Source of the DNA: Polytrichum commune
Taxonomy: Eukaryota; Streptophyta; Polytrichopsida; Polytrichales; Polytrichaceae
DNA length: 64,000 nt
Direction of reading: 5' to 3'
Assembly: GCA_950295325.1 (NCBI GenBank)
Contig: OX485807.1
Location: 33,946,440 to 34,010,439 of the forward strand
Below the pieces are notes generated by a model that made no database searches, was not told the DNA's origin, and saw nothing but the letters and a program-made list of their open reading frames with translations. Of the stretch, positions 48,919-60,540 are shown one piece after another (position 1 is the first letter of the stretch; each line of letters opens with the position of its first letter). A program made the position numbers and the translations under genes.

Positions 48919-51900
48919 TCAGTCCAACCAAGACTGTTGGTGGGTGGTGCGGATTGATCCCCACCGTCCCACCATCGCCTGTCCTAACCTTTGCCACATG
49001 GAGTTATTATTATCATTATTATTATCCTCCTCCTCCACTAATGGCCCAACAACTTCTTCATCACCATGCTCAGCAATCTCAGCACAGCAATCTTCGTCAG
49101 CAGGCGCTTCCAAATCGATATTTCCATGAATACCTCTACTACTTAAGGGTGCTCCTCCTATTGAACGTGGGGATGATGATGATGATGATGTTTCTTTTTT
49201 CCCGCCTCGCAACCTCAACAGGTCACTCGGCGATTCATCGGTGTCCTCAAATGGAAGCAGGAGGGGCACTTCGAGGGAGGAGTTGATCTGTAGATCAGTC
49301 GTTGTAACCACGGATAAGTTCTTCACCCTCATGTCTTCGAATTTCATCGTGGTTGTAATAATCCATGCAAGGAAAGCACAGCTGCTTGGAACGAGAGCAA
49401 GTGCGACACGGATCAGAGAGCAGTGGCAAATTGCAGGAAACGTCAGCAGGTGGCCCATTACATCCTCCGATGGGCACACGCGTGTTTGAACTGAAAAACC
49501 ACAAAACCAATAAGTTGTTGTTAAGTTATATTAGAGAAAACACGTATATACAACTAAGCTAAATGGGTGTCCATCCAAAATAAGATGTTGTCTTTGTGTT
49601 CCTGATCAACCTTTCTCGAACACTATCTCTAAATCAACAAGACTTTTGGTAGGGAGTACGTTGCTTTGCATACAAAGCTTTCCATGTTCGGTAAATTTTC
49701 AGTGCATGCTTGGAGGTACTTAGTGTGAAGGTGTTTAAACGAAGAACGTTCTATATCAGTTCATTGAGGGTCAAACTCGTTTTTGGCATGCCAAGAAGTG
49801 CTAAAATGAGTTTGACCCTCCATAAAACTAAATAGGTTGCTCTTCATTCGAATTCCAATACTACCTCTAAGCATATACCACAAGTGGAAAGAAAATACTG
49901 ATATTGTATGCAAAACAACAAATGGAAAAATCATAGGGGACCAACTTGCAAAGACAAGTCCCATTGAGTTAAGGGATAACTGTACTCATCAAGCAAATTT
50001 AAACCCTCCTCTTGCAGAGGAGATCCTTAGAAAGTTACAAAAGTACATTCAAACCTTGGCTATGTGAACTACTCAGCAACATATTTTCTACCATATAGAA
50101 GACTACACACCACATTATATGGACTCAAGGTGACCAGCACACTGACTAGGGTCAGCCTTGTGGGCAACGGCTGATGCACGCAAACTTAGACACTATTAAA
50201 AGGCAATATATGCAGTAATCGAAAGATGTTTACTTACCATTCATCCCCTCAATTAGATAGAGTGCAATGCCACAAGCAAGCTTGTCCATAAAACTCAAAG
50301 AACCGTAAACAAATCCGCAGCCGCTCAAGTTTGTGCTCACCAAAAGCCCTTCCATGCTTGTGGCCGTAACCTAGTACAAACACCTTGGTCTTCAACAAGA
50401 ACTCTTGATGACTAAAGTTTAAAAAATATTACAATACAATACCTTACACACATGGTTGCCCTGAAATGGACATCCTCCTCTATATACATTGATAAATAGT
50501 TATTTACATGACATGGAGCAGTTGGTGGGCTTCACTCTAACACTCTGGTAAACATAGGCAAACCTAAAGATACATTATCAATTTTGAAAGCATAGTGATG
50601 ACAAAACTCTTCAATGTGAATATAGATCATTTTCAACACAAGTAAGTGTGGAAGATGGGAAGATGAGGACTCAACTGGCATGTTGAGCCATCATTCATAA
50701 TATTCCAATTCTTCACTATCTGGTAGTTTCAATTTTTAGAAGGCACTCAAAGCAAGCTGATGTTTGTTTGTTTGAAAAATATTTATAGAGATGGTTCATG
50801 TCTGCTTACCAGCATGAAGGCATTTCCAATGCCAATGAAAATAGCTAGGAGGTAAACTAAAGACTCAAGAGACTGCGGAAGGAGGAGGAATATGGCACCC
50901 GACAACACCCATAGAGCTGCTCCCATCGTATAAACCACCTTCAGCTGGAAACTTGTCCACCGTAATTCCTGTTAAAAAAGGCCACCTCATGTTACCAAGA
51001 ATTTGAGACTACAGAGGATGGCACTGATGTACTAAACACATTCTTTAATGTTAGGATCACTCAGAACAGAACACAACAGAACAATTTTTGCAAGTAATAT
51101 TACCATCAGTTGTAAAAAAATAAAAATTGACGAAAACATTTACACATATTTCAAGAAAGTAGAGAATAGTATTATCTTGCTGCTACATTCTACTACCTAT
51201 TCACAATTGTAACCAGACCAAATATGTCCCGTGTATGAAACTTCAACTTGTCGTACAAAAGCCTTTCTCTATAAGTATTCGAGCTCTCAATGGTGGTTGT
51301 TGGGTAATTGAATCCATGATATGTACCAGAGTCAAAATCTCACTCAAAAGTCGATCATTGTACCTGTAACACAATGGAGGCCAAAAAGCTGCACGAATAG
51401 ATCAAGGCTGGCACCTGCATTCCAATGCAAAATTTTCAACATTCCATGATGCGAACTTGCTTGTATGAGCACCTTAAACCCTAAACACTGAGGCTCTAAT
51501 CTAGACAAAATAAATATTTCCATCATCCGCTTGGTGTGACCTATTACAGGACATTGAAAATTTAATCTCAAGTTTCATGACCAAATATTTGGGCTTACCA
51601 CTCTTCGAGATATACCAATCCCACACATTCCCCTGCTCAAGATATCATCACAATTGAAAATCTAGGAGAAAGTGGTTCACTGGTACTTAAGATGCCGTTA
51701 AAACACCAGGTGATGACCTGTTTATGATCAAAACAGAGAACCAAATTTAATTGGTGAAATGGAACGACAAGACTTACCACAGCCTTTGATGACTCGTCCA
51801 TGTGCAGATCATCAATCAGGTAGAAAGGCAGCAGAGCCTGCCACAGTTATTACCATAAAGCATGTCAGATGCAAAATTACAATGCTAAGTGGAAGCACAA

Positions 51901-54900
51901 ATTACAGACATAGACTTTGTGGATAGGTCTTAAATGGTTACTTTTTCCGACTAGCCCACTTCTCCTAAGATATGGAACCCGCGATTAATACGATATGGTT
52001 AGCAAATCCGAATTGAGACTGTAACCACTTTCCTTATCATTTTTGGAAGTCATATGAACATATTATTCATTATGAAAGTGAATATTCTTGTGCTCATTAA
52101 ATGATCATTTAGGTCCCCCCCAATTATGTTGAAAATTGAGTCTAGATTAATTATCATGTTTTACGCACATAGTCCAATCTCTTTAAATTATTACATTTAT
52201 CCATTCTTGGAGCCACACCTAATCACTTACCGCTCAAAGATATATGTCCGATTAAGATAAGTGACCGAATTAGTCAGGTCTACCTTACTTCAGAACCGCA
52301 AAACAACTTTCATTTGAGGGGGAAAGTTTGATTTGCATAAACATGTTGGTGGGGACCCAAGATTGCTGCATTATACACTATATGTTTTCATGGTGGTCAG
52401 CCAGGAAGAACATAAACCTGCCCACTAGTGGGCAAATGTCTATTGTCATTTACATCCTTAGTATCTCAGATGACCAATACAGAATGACTACAGCACAGAT
52501 TAAAATCTCACCTGGGAGACATTGGTTGTCAAGCGTGTGAGCATGTAGACAGCAGCCACTTGGTAGTACAACAACTTCTGAAACCACACTTTAAAACTCG
52601 GCTTCTTGCACTTCTCTTCGCTCCCTTCCCGGTGATGCAAAAGCTTTGGCTCTTTCACCCCCAACAGAAACACTAAAACAAAACAGACTCCAACTGCGAT
52701 AGCCACTCCTGCAATCCACTTAAACTGCCAACACAAGTATGGTTGCCATTAGCATGTCAAAAACTTATCACCAGTACACACATAAGAAGTTTGACAGATT
52801 CATCAGGGGCGGTTTGGTTTCTAACACCTACCAAGGGGGTGATAGTAAAAACATACCCCCTATAATTTGGTTGCTGATTCATCCCAATTTAAGCTCATTA
52901 GACTAATTGGCGGTCTCTGACCCCAATTTGGAGGTTACTTTAGCATAAAATGACAATCCTGGGCTCTACAGTAGTAATTAGCGTTTTCACCTACCCTCCC
53001 CTTCAGTAGGTGCTGTGAGCATTCACCCCATAAATGTGAAACAAAGTATATTGTTTTTGATTTGCATGTGGATTTGCTGCATTGTTCTTGCGGCAGTTTT
53101 AAGTTGTACGAAGAATCAAATCTGGTGAGGAGTTGCCCTCTTAAGGGGGTGTCTCACCTGCCCACCCATGGGTTGTCTCTCTCTGTGACACATTCAATAC
53201 CTTCCAAGACTTGAAAGTGCTGTGGAGTAATTGATTTTAGACTGAGAAAAGGAGGAACAATACATCACGCCAAATATTGAGCTTGATAAAGACCAGCAGT
53301 TTCAAGAGGTGTTAACATTATCAGCAAAGTCAAGATCGAGTGTTTTACATATACTATTAAACTTTCATGCCGAGTGGTAGTGTGTCTCTCCGTACCTGGA
53401 CTTCAACATCACAGGCTTGCTTGGCAGGCAGAGCCCGGAAAATCACGTACGCAATCACATACAAGCCTAGGTTTGCAACCTAGAGTAATGAGATCAAACA
53501 AAACAAATCAGTATTCATAATTTGACCATATTCCAACACCTCACTTTTCATGTAAAAATTTGTAGGCGAAAATCGTCATGAATGATCTGCATCGCTGCAG
53601 ATCCGCAAGTAAAGCAAGACAAATGAAATTACTCACCATTGTAAAAGCATTTCTGCAACTGTTGAGTGCAACTTGACTACTTGAGTTTGAAGTTAAGCAG
53701 TTAACCAAGGACCTGATACATCACAACAACAACATCAGACAATCAGTTGTGCATGTCTTACAATCAACACAAGACAGAAGTGGGATCCTGTCGAAAGAGA
53801 AACAATCAAAAAATTCACATGCCACCAGCCAGACACTGTGTCTTGAACATCATCTACATGTTGAGATTGAGCATTGACAGTGTACGTCATTGAGTAGGGT
53901 GTCAAACCCTTACATATGAGACACTTGTGTGGCTGCCCACCCCACATTAAAGATAGCTGCAAAAGTGCTGTAACCTATGGTTTGCACCACCGCAACATTG
54001 CCCCCAAGAAGAGCACATGCCATGCATCCTCCAAACACAGAGGAGAAGGAAACGGCCACCAGCAGGGAACCTCCAGCATGCCATACTTTGAAATGTCCAA
54101 AGCTGTCGATCTGACAAAAGCATAAAAAAAGAAGCTTCAATTACATTGATTCTCAGAAGAAAAAATAGGATGACATAGATGCCTTTACTTCTCCAAATTA
54201 GAGTAGATAGCACAATTTCGTTGGCCAAATCTCAAAACGCAAGTGACCAGCATTTTAATTCAACTCATTATTCAACATTTCAGCTGTTCTAACTATAGAA
54301 CATGGAAACAAAGGCTTACAATTGCAACCCTATGCTTGGTAGCATTGATTTAATGTTGCAGTTTGGTGTGATTATATCAATGTGCAATGAGTGTTGATCT
54401 ATATATTTAGACGTTTGTTCATGCATAGTAGTCCACATTGAATTCGCGATTTGAAGCTTCAGTGTTCTGAGCACCACAAGATAACCCAAGAGATTCAACA
54501 AACATTGGCATGAAAATTGGACTTACAAGCTGGCCAACAATGATTGTGGCAATGCCATCAGCTACTTGTCCTGAGAGCATGACCGTGGCAGCTTCTCTAC
54601 ACATTTCTCAAACCCAGAAAGTTTAGCAAGTTTCACGTACATTGTAACAACCATGCCCCAGAAGGAAATGAATTTGTCAATTAGGGTTTATGGCAAAAAC
54701 AGGGACATGGCATTTGCAGAGAAGAATCTATGTACCTTGGCGAAAGGCCGATGTCTGTTAGAAAAATCAAGAGGTAGGTGAACCAACATGCAGATGTGAG
54801 ATCATTGAGCATGTGGCCGGTGCCGTAACAAGCGACTGCTACCCGCGAAAGGGGATCCTCAGAGGGCCCCATATTTTCCACTTCTGTCTTCATGGGCTTC

Positions 54901-54938
54901 TGTAAAAGTGGTTCTGATGATTCTCCATTGAGTTCCAT
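48919..54938 (-). CDS. MFSD12: MFSD12-like major facilitator superfamily transporter
   Basis: Eleven minus-strand exons: 54938-54736, 54596-54527, 54110-53914, 53712-53637, 53479-53396, 52724-52512, 51837-51778, 51414-51364, 50968-50810, 50370-50238, 49490-48919. They sum to 1818 nt, giving 605 aa, all in frame with GT-AG introns. After an acidic N-terminus with a dileucine-like SEPLLQKP, the first helix pair holds CYGTGHMLNDLTSACWFTYL. MLSGQVADGIATIIVGQL and FGHFKVWHAGG form the signature loop between helices 2 and 3 (Gly-Gln-x-Ala-Asp-Gly). FNVGWAATQVSHMSLV matches the GWA-TQ-SH motif of MFSD12. Later exons give helices such as FKWIAGVAIAVGVCFVLVFL and LLAIFIGIGNAFML. The last exon ends in a 130-residue acidic, Ser- and Asn-rich tail. 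Animal MFSD12 is needed for lysosomal/melanosomal cysteine import; substrate and membrane here are unknown, with the vacuole a reasonable guess. Confidence 0.9.
49610..49990. mobile_element. Foldback MITE family D, copy 2
   Basis: Hairpin centred on TTTGGCATGCCAAG near 49788-49800. The left arm CCATGTTCGGTAAATTTTC, GAACGTTCTATATCAGTTC and GAGGGTCAAACTC matches copy 1 at 30430-30780. The element lies in the last intron (49491-50237) of the MFSD12-like gene. The sequence after the right arm (CATTGAGTTAA..GATA) is shared with copy 1. Confidence 0.78.
51950..52290 (-). mobile_element. Poly-G/C-core repeat family, copy 3
   Basis: Carries GTAACCACTTTCCTTATCA, ATGATCATTTAGGTC + 7 C + AATTATGTTGA, AGTCCAATCTCTTTAAATTA and CCATTCTTGGAGCCACACC. 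It aligns with 46197-46400 in the reverse complement and with 15520-15740 directly. It lies inside the intron 51838-52511 of the MFSD12-like gene. Confidence 0.7.
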
Positions 54939-55154
54939 GATTCAATTCGGCCGATTACTGAGCAGAGGTCAACTAAAGAAGCTGTATAATTTGGTTCTCC
55001 ATACTTGAAAAGTTCAAATCAATTCTGTGACTGCAACACAGATTTACACTGTAAGAATGTACACTCGTAAAAACATGCAACAAACAAACTTGACACACGC
55101 CCCTGAAAGAACAATAACCTCATACATATCAATGTTCAAATTTTAACACTTCCA

Positions 55155-55715
55155 GATAAAAGGTTAAGCATCATGATGTGGTTTAAATTGCACTCTTAGA
55201 TTGCAGCTCGAATATACTTATAAACTTGCAGTACGTAAGCCAACAGTATGTCCAACACTCAAGTTTCCACATAATTTAGGGGGGATACTCGTAAGGTAAC
55301 ACAATTCTGGCCAAAGTTAGATCTCGAACTCCTCGTGGTTGGCATTCTAAATGCAGAGCGCATATATGTTGTGCTACAACCCTAGCTCCAAACAGGCTAC
55401 ACTAACTTCAAATATGCATTCCCAGAACCGATTCGAAGAGTGCAGCCCAAAAGCTGGGAGGATCACAAGAACACTTAAAAAGTCCGAGTAATAAACCTCG
55501 GAACGTTAAACATCATGAGGTGGTTTAGATTGCCCTCTTGAATTCCAGCTCAAATATACTTATAAACTTGTGGTACATTAGCCAATAGTATGTCCAACAC
55601 TCATGTTTCCACATGTCTAAGGCGAATGCTTGAAAGGTAGCACAATTCTGGCCAAAATTAGGTCTCAAACTCCTAGTGGAAGGCATTCCAAAAAACAGAG
55701 GACACGTATGTTATG
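55155..55715. repeat. Direct duplication of about 210 bp, spacing 341 bp
   Basis: 55155-55370 and 55503-55715 share TTAAnCATCATGAnGTGGTT, AATATACTTATAAACTTG, AGTATGTCCAACACTCA and CACAATTCTGGCCAAA, among others. On the minus strand each has a weak tRNA-like B box (GGAGTTCGAGATC, GGAGTTTGAGACC), so the unit might be a SINE that was duplicated. Confidence 0.75.
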
Positions 55716-56064
55716 CTTGTCGGCCATCTACATATGATGAAGCAACATATACAATCTGCTCATCGTAACTAAGCAGGCTCATCATCATATGTCGCAGATT
55801 ACGCACTGCCTGCCTGCAGTAAGGAAATATGTATGTATGTAACAAACTGCATCCCAGGGGCTTAGCTCACAATTTCATCGGGACTGATGATGTCAAACTG
55901 CACAGTTTTGACACGAGCCAAGTCGGCAGGAGAGAATGCAAAGCGCTTGCATCATCACAACCCCATAGCTGGGTAATTTCAGCCATGGCATTTCGGCATC
56001 AAAAAGCAACTCAAATTTCTAAGAACTGCGAATCGTGGACGTCGCAGAAACCCGCAACAAGAGC

Positions 56065-56925
56065 GGAGACAACGGATGGAGTTCTACGAACTTCGAATTA
56101 GCCCAAAAGAAGGTGACCACGAATTCGGAGGGAGAACTTGGAATTTCAAAAGAACTACGAAAACTGCGAACATTCCAGGAATCCCAAAAAGAGGAGCCCG
56201 GGAAGCAAAGAAACCGGATGGAATTGAGCAAAACCATGTCAAACCCCAAAATAAAGGTGACGATTACAAAATTTGGAAGCAAAAATCTTTCCACGTGTGT
56301 GAGGATTCAGCTCATTGATGAGCTCACCACTTCAAATTCCCCCTTGGATGTCGTAAATTGAAATTCAAACCAAAAAATCAACATTAAAGAATTGACACCG
56401 GATGGAATCCTCCAAAACTATGTCAAAACCCCAAAATAACAGGTGACGAACCCAAAATTCGAAACCAAAAATCTTTTCGTACATGTGAGGAATGCGCTCA
56501 TTGATGAGATCACCAATTCGATGCCCCCACGAATGTCGTATATTGAAATTCAAACAAATAACATCAAACAGCGAAGCAAAGAAACCGGGTGGAATTCAAC
56601 AACACCATGTCGAAGCCCAGGATAAAAAGGTCACGAACTCCAAATTCGAAAACAAAAATCGCCCCACACGTGTGAGCACTGAGAATTGCACTCGTTGACG
56701 AGCTCGCCACTCTAATTCTTCCCACGGATGTCGCAAATTGAAATTCAAACAAAAACATCAACATCGAAGCAAAAACAACGGATGGAATTCTACAACACCA
56801 TGTCGAAGCCCAGGAAAAATGGTGATGAACCCAAACTTCGGTACCAAAAATCTTCCCACGTGTGTGAGCACCGAGGATTACACTCATTGATGAACTCACC
56901 ACTTCGATTTTCCCCAAGGCTGTCA
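56065..56925. repeat. Tandem array, about 185-bp unit, about 4.5 copies
   Basis: The marker ATGTCAAA/GAAGCCC occurs at about 56235, 56420, 56606 and 56799 (spacing 185, 186 and 193). Each unit also has GGATGGAATTC, AAAATCTTnCCACGTGTGTG, CTCATTGATGAGCTCACCA and GTAAATTGAAATTCAAAC. Open frames on both strands here are a by-product of the repeat. Confidence 0.9.
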
Positions 56926-56998
56926 TGAATTGTACTTCACCACAACAACATCAACAATCGCTTATTCCAAACTTACACACCTTCTTGTCCGACCTTAC

Positions 56999-57110
56999 CG
57001 GCGGGCGCACTGTGAGACACCCCAATTCAGTGAGGTTACAAATCTTTCGCCGGTTGATGGTTTCAGAATCTTTTTGTGGGGTCCTGCCATGTGCGACCTG
57101 ATTGGCGAAT
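56999..57110 (-). promoter_or_regulatory. Possible 5'UTR exon/promoter of the MFSD12-like gene
   Basis: GC-richer sequence ending, on the minus strand, in AGTGCGCCCGCCG|GTAAGG. It is located where a leader exon would be expected. Evidence is limited to the donor and base composition. Confidence 0.3.
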
Positions 57111-57565
57111 TGGCAAACTACTTAGCTACCTACAACAGGAAAACGGAATGGAATTTTTCGGTGGCCCAAATCAAGTTTCAACAGATTCAAGTGGCCAAAA
57201 GGATCGTGATTCGTGACGCAAGGTTCGGGTCGCCTTTACGACTCACTAACCCACAAAGTCAAGTAAGTAGTAACTCACCAAGTAACTACTTCCAAACTTC
57301 AACGGAGGCCAGGATACGTGGTGGATGGGGATTGGACGATTCGACTGCGGCCGAATTTCTGCTCAATGTTAGAGCGCATCTGAAAGTGGGAGAACGCCAC
57401 GTCACTATACAGGTTCTGACGTGGCACTCTTTGTGCCACGAACAAGTATGTAGTGGGGTCGGCTGGCACACGATGAAATGAAATGAAATGAAATTGATTT
57501 CAAAGTCCGAGAAGCCAAAAGACTTATTATGGAACTAAAGGTACATTATTAGGATGGTTGTCAAA

Positions 57566-57786
57566 CTACATTGTATTGTCTAATTAGTGTGGGTTATCAT
57601 TGGAGTCACACATTGCTATAACAGTCTACTGGGAGTATCGTTTTTTATTAACTAAGTTATTTCATATTCTTCAGTGTGCATACTAACTCCTTGTGTTATT
57701 TGGGGGGAAAATGATGCTCTCAGTAAAATGTTCTAGTAGTGTGTAACTCCAAATGGTAACCCACACTAATTAGACAAATAGTGTAG
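57566..57786. mobile_element. MITE family C, copy 2 (221 bp)
   Basis: CTACATTGTATTGTCTAATT + AGTGTGGGTTA on the left is the inverted counterpart of TAACCCACACTAATTAGACA + AATAGTGTAG on the right (about 45-bp inverted repeats). It is non-coding. Its termini match those at 17170-17460. Confidence 0.82.
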
Positions 57787-60309
57787 TTGATTTCTTAGAG
57801 TGGCGGGGTGTGATAGCTTCCATGAGATAGAAGTAATATTAACTTGATGGTTCAATTAAAAGAAAAAATTTATCATACTCCATTCTCAACTAGTGATTGA
57901 AATTTAACTCTGATGGATTTATTTTTTTAATTTTGGGGGGGGGGACTCCAAAACAAAGCGTGCCTCATTTTCAACTACATTATAAGAGCATAAGCGACAT
58001 AATTTACGATTGGGTATGCTTAGAAGATGGATGCTTAGAACAAGCTCATGAGAGAGCATGCAATTTTTCTTGCTACCATTAGTTTTGAGGCTTTCAATGT
58101 AAGTTAAGGTACAACAAACTCTTGTCCAATCATTTTATAACATGATCATTGGAGGTCAACATGTAGTAGAGGCGATAAGGGAAGTGATGAACGACTGAAT
58201 TTTGCCACCCGGGAAGATATCAAGGCTTATTGTAGTTACCACAAGATTGTTGTTGTGTGGTCATTGGACTCAGAAAAAGAGATGTACATGTCCAAAGTGT
58301 TGAACTTGAAAATTCATGAAAAAAAAATGCAAAGCGCACATTCTTCGAGGATGTTGCACAAGGAAGAGCAATTTGGGTGGATCATAGAAAGCCACAACCT
58401 ACAAAATTGGGTGGCAAACATTTAGAAAAAATGGAATGTAATTTGCTTAGCTTCAACTTGTTTGTGAAAGGTTTTATTTGAGATGTTTGTCCTTTAGGAG
58501 GCCTCCCGATGCAAATGCTTGCACAATCTTGTCCATGCTTTTGGTTTGAATTGGCATTGGGAGGTCTCTCGATGCATATACCTACACACTCACCATTTGA
58601 CTATGCTCTCATACATGTTCATAAATTTAAACTAGTAGTCACAACAACCTTCCACGACACATGCATCATCAAAGAGTGTTATTCTTTGGTTATCTACACA
58701 CCTCATGTGGTGGAAGATATTCACCGCCACGAATTTTAGGAAGACATGTTTTTGGAGGTCATGGCACCAATGCTTGAACCTCTTTAGTATGGGCATAAAG
58801 TAAAGACACAAGTGGTTGGGTCCCCTTCCAGAGGTCAGTTCAATGTTAGAGGGTATGAGCACAAGGTCAACATGTGGCAACATGAAGCCCCCACACTTAG
58901 CCCGGTCCTATAGTTATAGATAATATCATCACCGCTTGTTACCTCCATATTGAGAAACATATACATGCACCAAGTCTTCCTTTGTGTTTGGGGAATCATA
59001 TAACTGATGTTCAACCTCCAATTCCATGTCATCATAAATGGTTTGGCCATTTGTGATTGACAATTCCTTGCCGAATGTAGCATAACCGCATACCACATTG
59101 AATGAGTATTTCCCAATCTCTCTATGTTAAATGCTTTATTCATTTTGTTATTACCATGGACCAAGAGGTCTCCTAATCCATCATTTCTCCGATGTATTTT
59201 CTCTCTTTATTTAATTGCATTGATACACTCTAATCTTTGTCTTCTTTATGCGTCAAGAGTCTATGAATGTGGCATTATTAGGCACCATATTTCTTAAACC
59301 CATGAAATCTTCAAAGAAGTGTGTGGACATGTGACCCACGTAGCTATCAAATGTAACTCTTATGTTGCTTACCACATAAAGCACACCATTGTAGTTCATT
59401 ATTCCTCGCCACAATGCAGGAGGTTGTGCGTTAGACGACATCTACAACTTTTGGGAGGGAGTCTCACTTTTCATTTAGTAAATCTCTACTTTCTAATCTT
59501 ATCGGCTTCATCGTTATATTGTTAGAAAATCACATCTTTTGTTTTCTCTCTTTCGTAAGTTTAACCAACCCATCTCCTTATGAGTTCTCATATGCTTCCC
59601 AAACCTCGACCAAATGCTATATCAATGAATTTCTATTCATGGGGGTCCTCACAACATGATAAAATCAAATAAACCAACGATTGTGAGCGTTTGGAGTGCC
59701 ATGGTCTCCGGGTTTTCTGTTAGGCCTACCTCCAAGAGGTGGTTTTTAAAAATAATCCAAGTGACCATGAAACATGATCCATTCGATACCATGTAGAAAT
59801 CCATGTAGACTTTACATCCATCTTGTATTCACATACTCCGGTGGTCCCTCAAGCCTAGTGTGAAGCGAACTTGAACCGGCTCCACCTTTTCCACCAATGA
59901 GAGTGCTTGAAGTGTAATGGTCACGGGCTCTCAGTCTCATGTGCGAAGTGGCCCTAACATCTCCTTTGCACTATTTGAGAGCTTGACTAGCTCACTCCTT
60001 GCTAAATGCCAAATAACGACGGTGGAATGGCATTAAACACACCTCTACCATCCACCAAGTGACAAGCAAAAACGTTAAACATTAGACACTAGCGTTACCC
60101 AAAGTTTACCTTATAAATACATTCATCCAACACTTTCGAATTCATATTCCGATGATTTGCATTCAACATCCAACTTAACATGTCAAAATTACTATTTTAG
60201 TCAATTTAGCATCCTCATTGACACCTAGGTGTCGGCATCCGGTAGGCAATTGCTCATGTATGCATCTACTTACCTTAGGTATTAAGACAAGTAGTCAAAT
60301 AGAGGTGCA

Positions 60310-60540
60310 CTACACCGTCGTTTACGGTATTTAGTGTCACTTACTATTCGGAATTACACAATGCCATAACTATTCATTGAGAACATAAAAATTTAGCAAG
60401 CAAAGTCGTTTATGTTTTAAAATGTCCAAACAACCTATTCAATTTTCATGAGTAAAAACTAAAGTCAAAAGCATGAAGTTATTGCATTGCATTGCGTAAT
60501 TCCATATAGTAAGCGACACTAAATACCATAAACGGTGTAG
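60310..60540. mobile_element. MITE family B, copy 2 (231 bp)
   Basis: CTACACCGTCGTTTACGGTA + TTTAGTGTCACTTACTATTC pairs with GTAAGCGACACTAAATACCA + TAAACGGTGTAG, about 50-bp near-perfect inverted repeats. The interior is AT-rich and non-coding. TA is found just inside both outer bases, compatible with but not proof of TA target choice. Confidence 0.85.

Larger units (their letters stand above)
54957..56998 (-). other. Probable 5'UTR intron of the MFSD12-like gene
   Basis: A CTCTGCTCAG acceptor lies about 20 nt before the ATG. The best upstream donor on the minus strand is GCCG|GTAAGG at 56998, giving an intron of about 2.0 kb. It holds both the 341-bp-spaced direct duplication and the 185-bp tandem array. 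The pairing is inferred from splice-site quality only. Confidence 0.45.

Noticed and set aside
49241-49489. ORFs opposite the last MFSD12-like exon
   Set aside because: They are shadows of the coding strand, whose exon is supported by homology and by the total length divisible by three.
56930-57481. 183-codon plus-strand open frame after the 185-bp repeats
   Set aside because: It starts inside the tandem array, has no recognisable domain, shows repeat-driven composition at its start, and overlaps the likely leader exon of the divergent MFSD12-like gene. Its openness is probably incidental in GC-richer DNA.
58835-59164. 109-codon minus-strand ORF considered as a transposase/retroelement fragment
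   Set aside because: No catalytic motif (DDE, reverse transcriptase YxDD, zinc knuckle) could be found in it or its neighbours.
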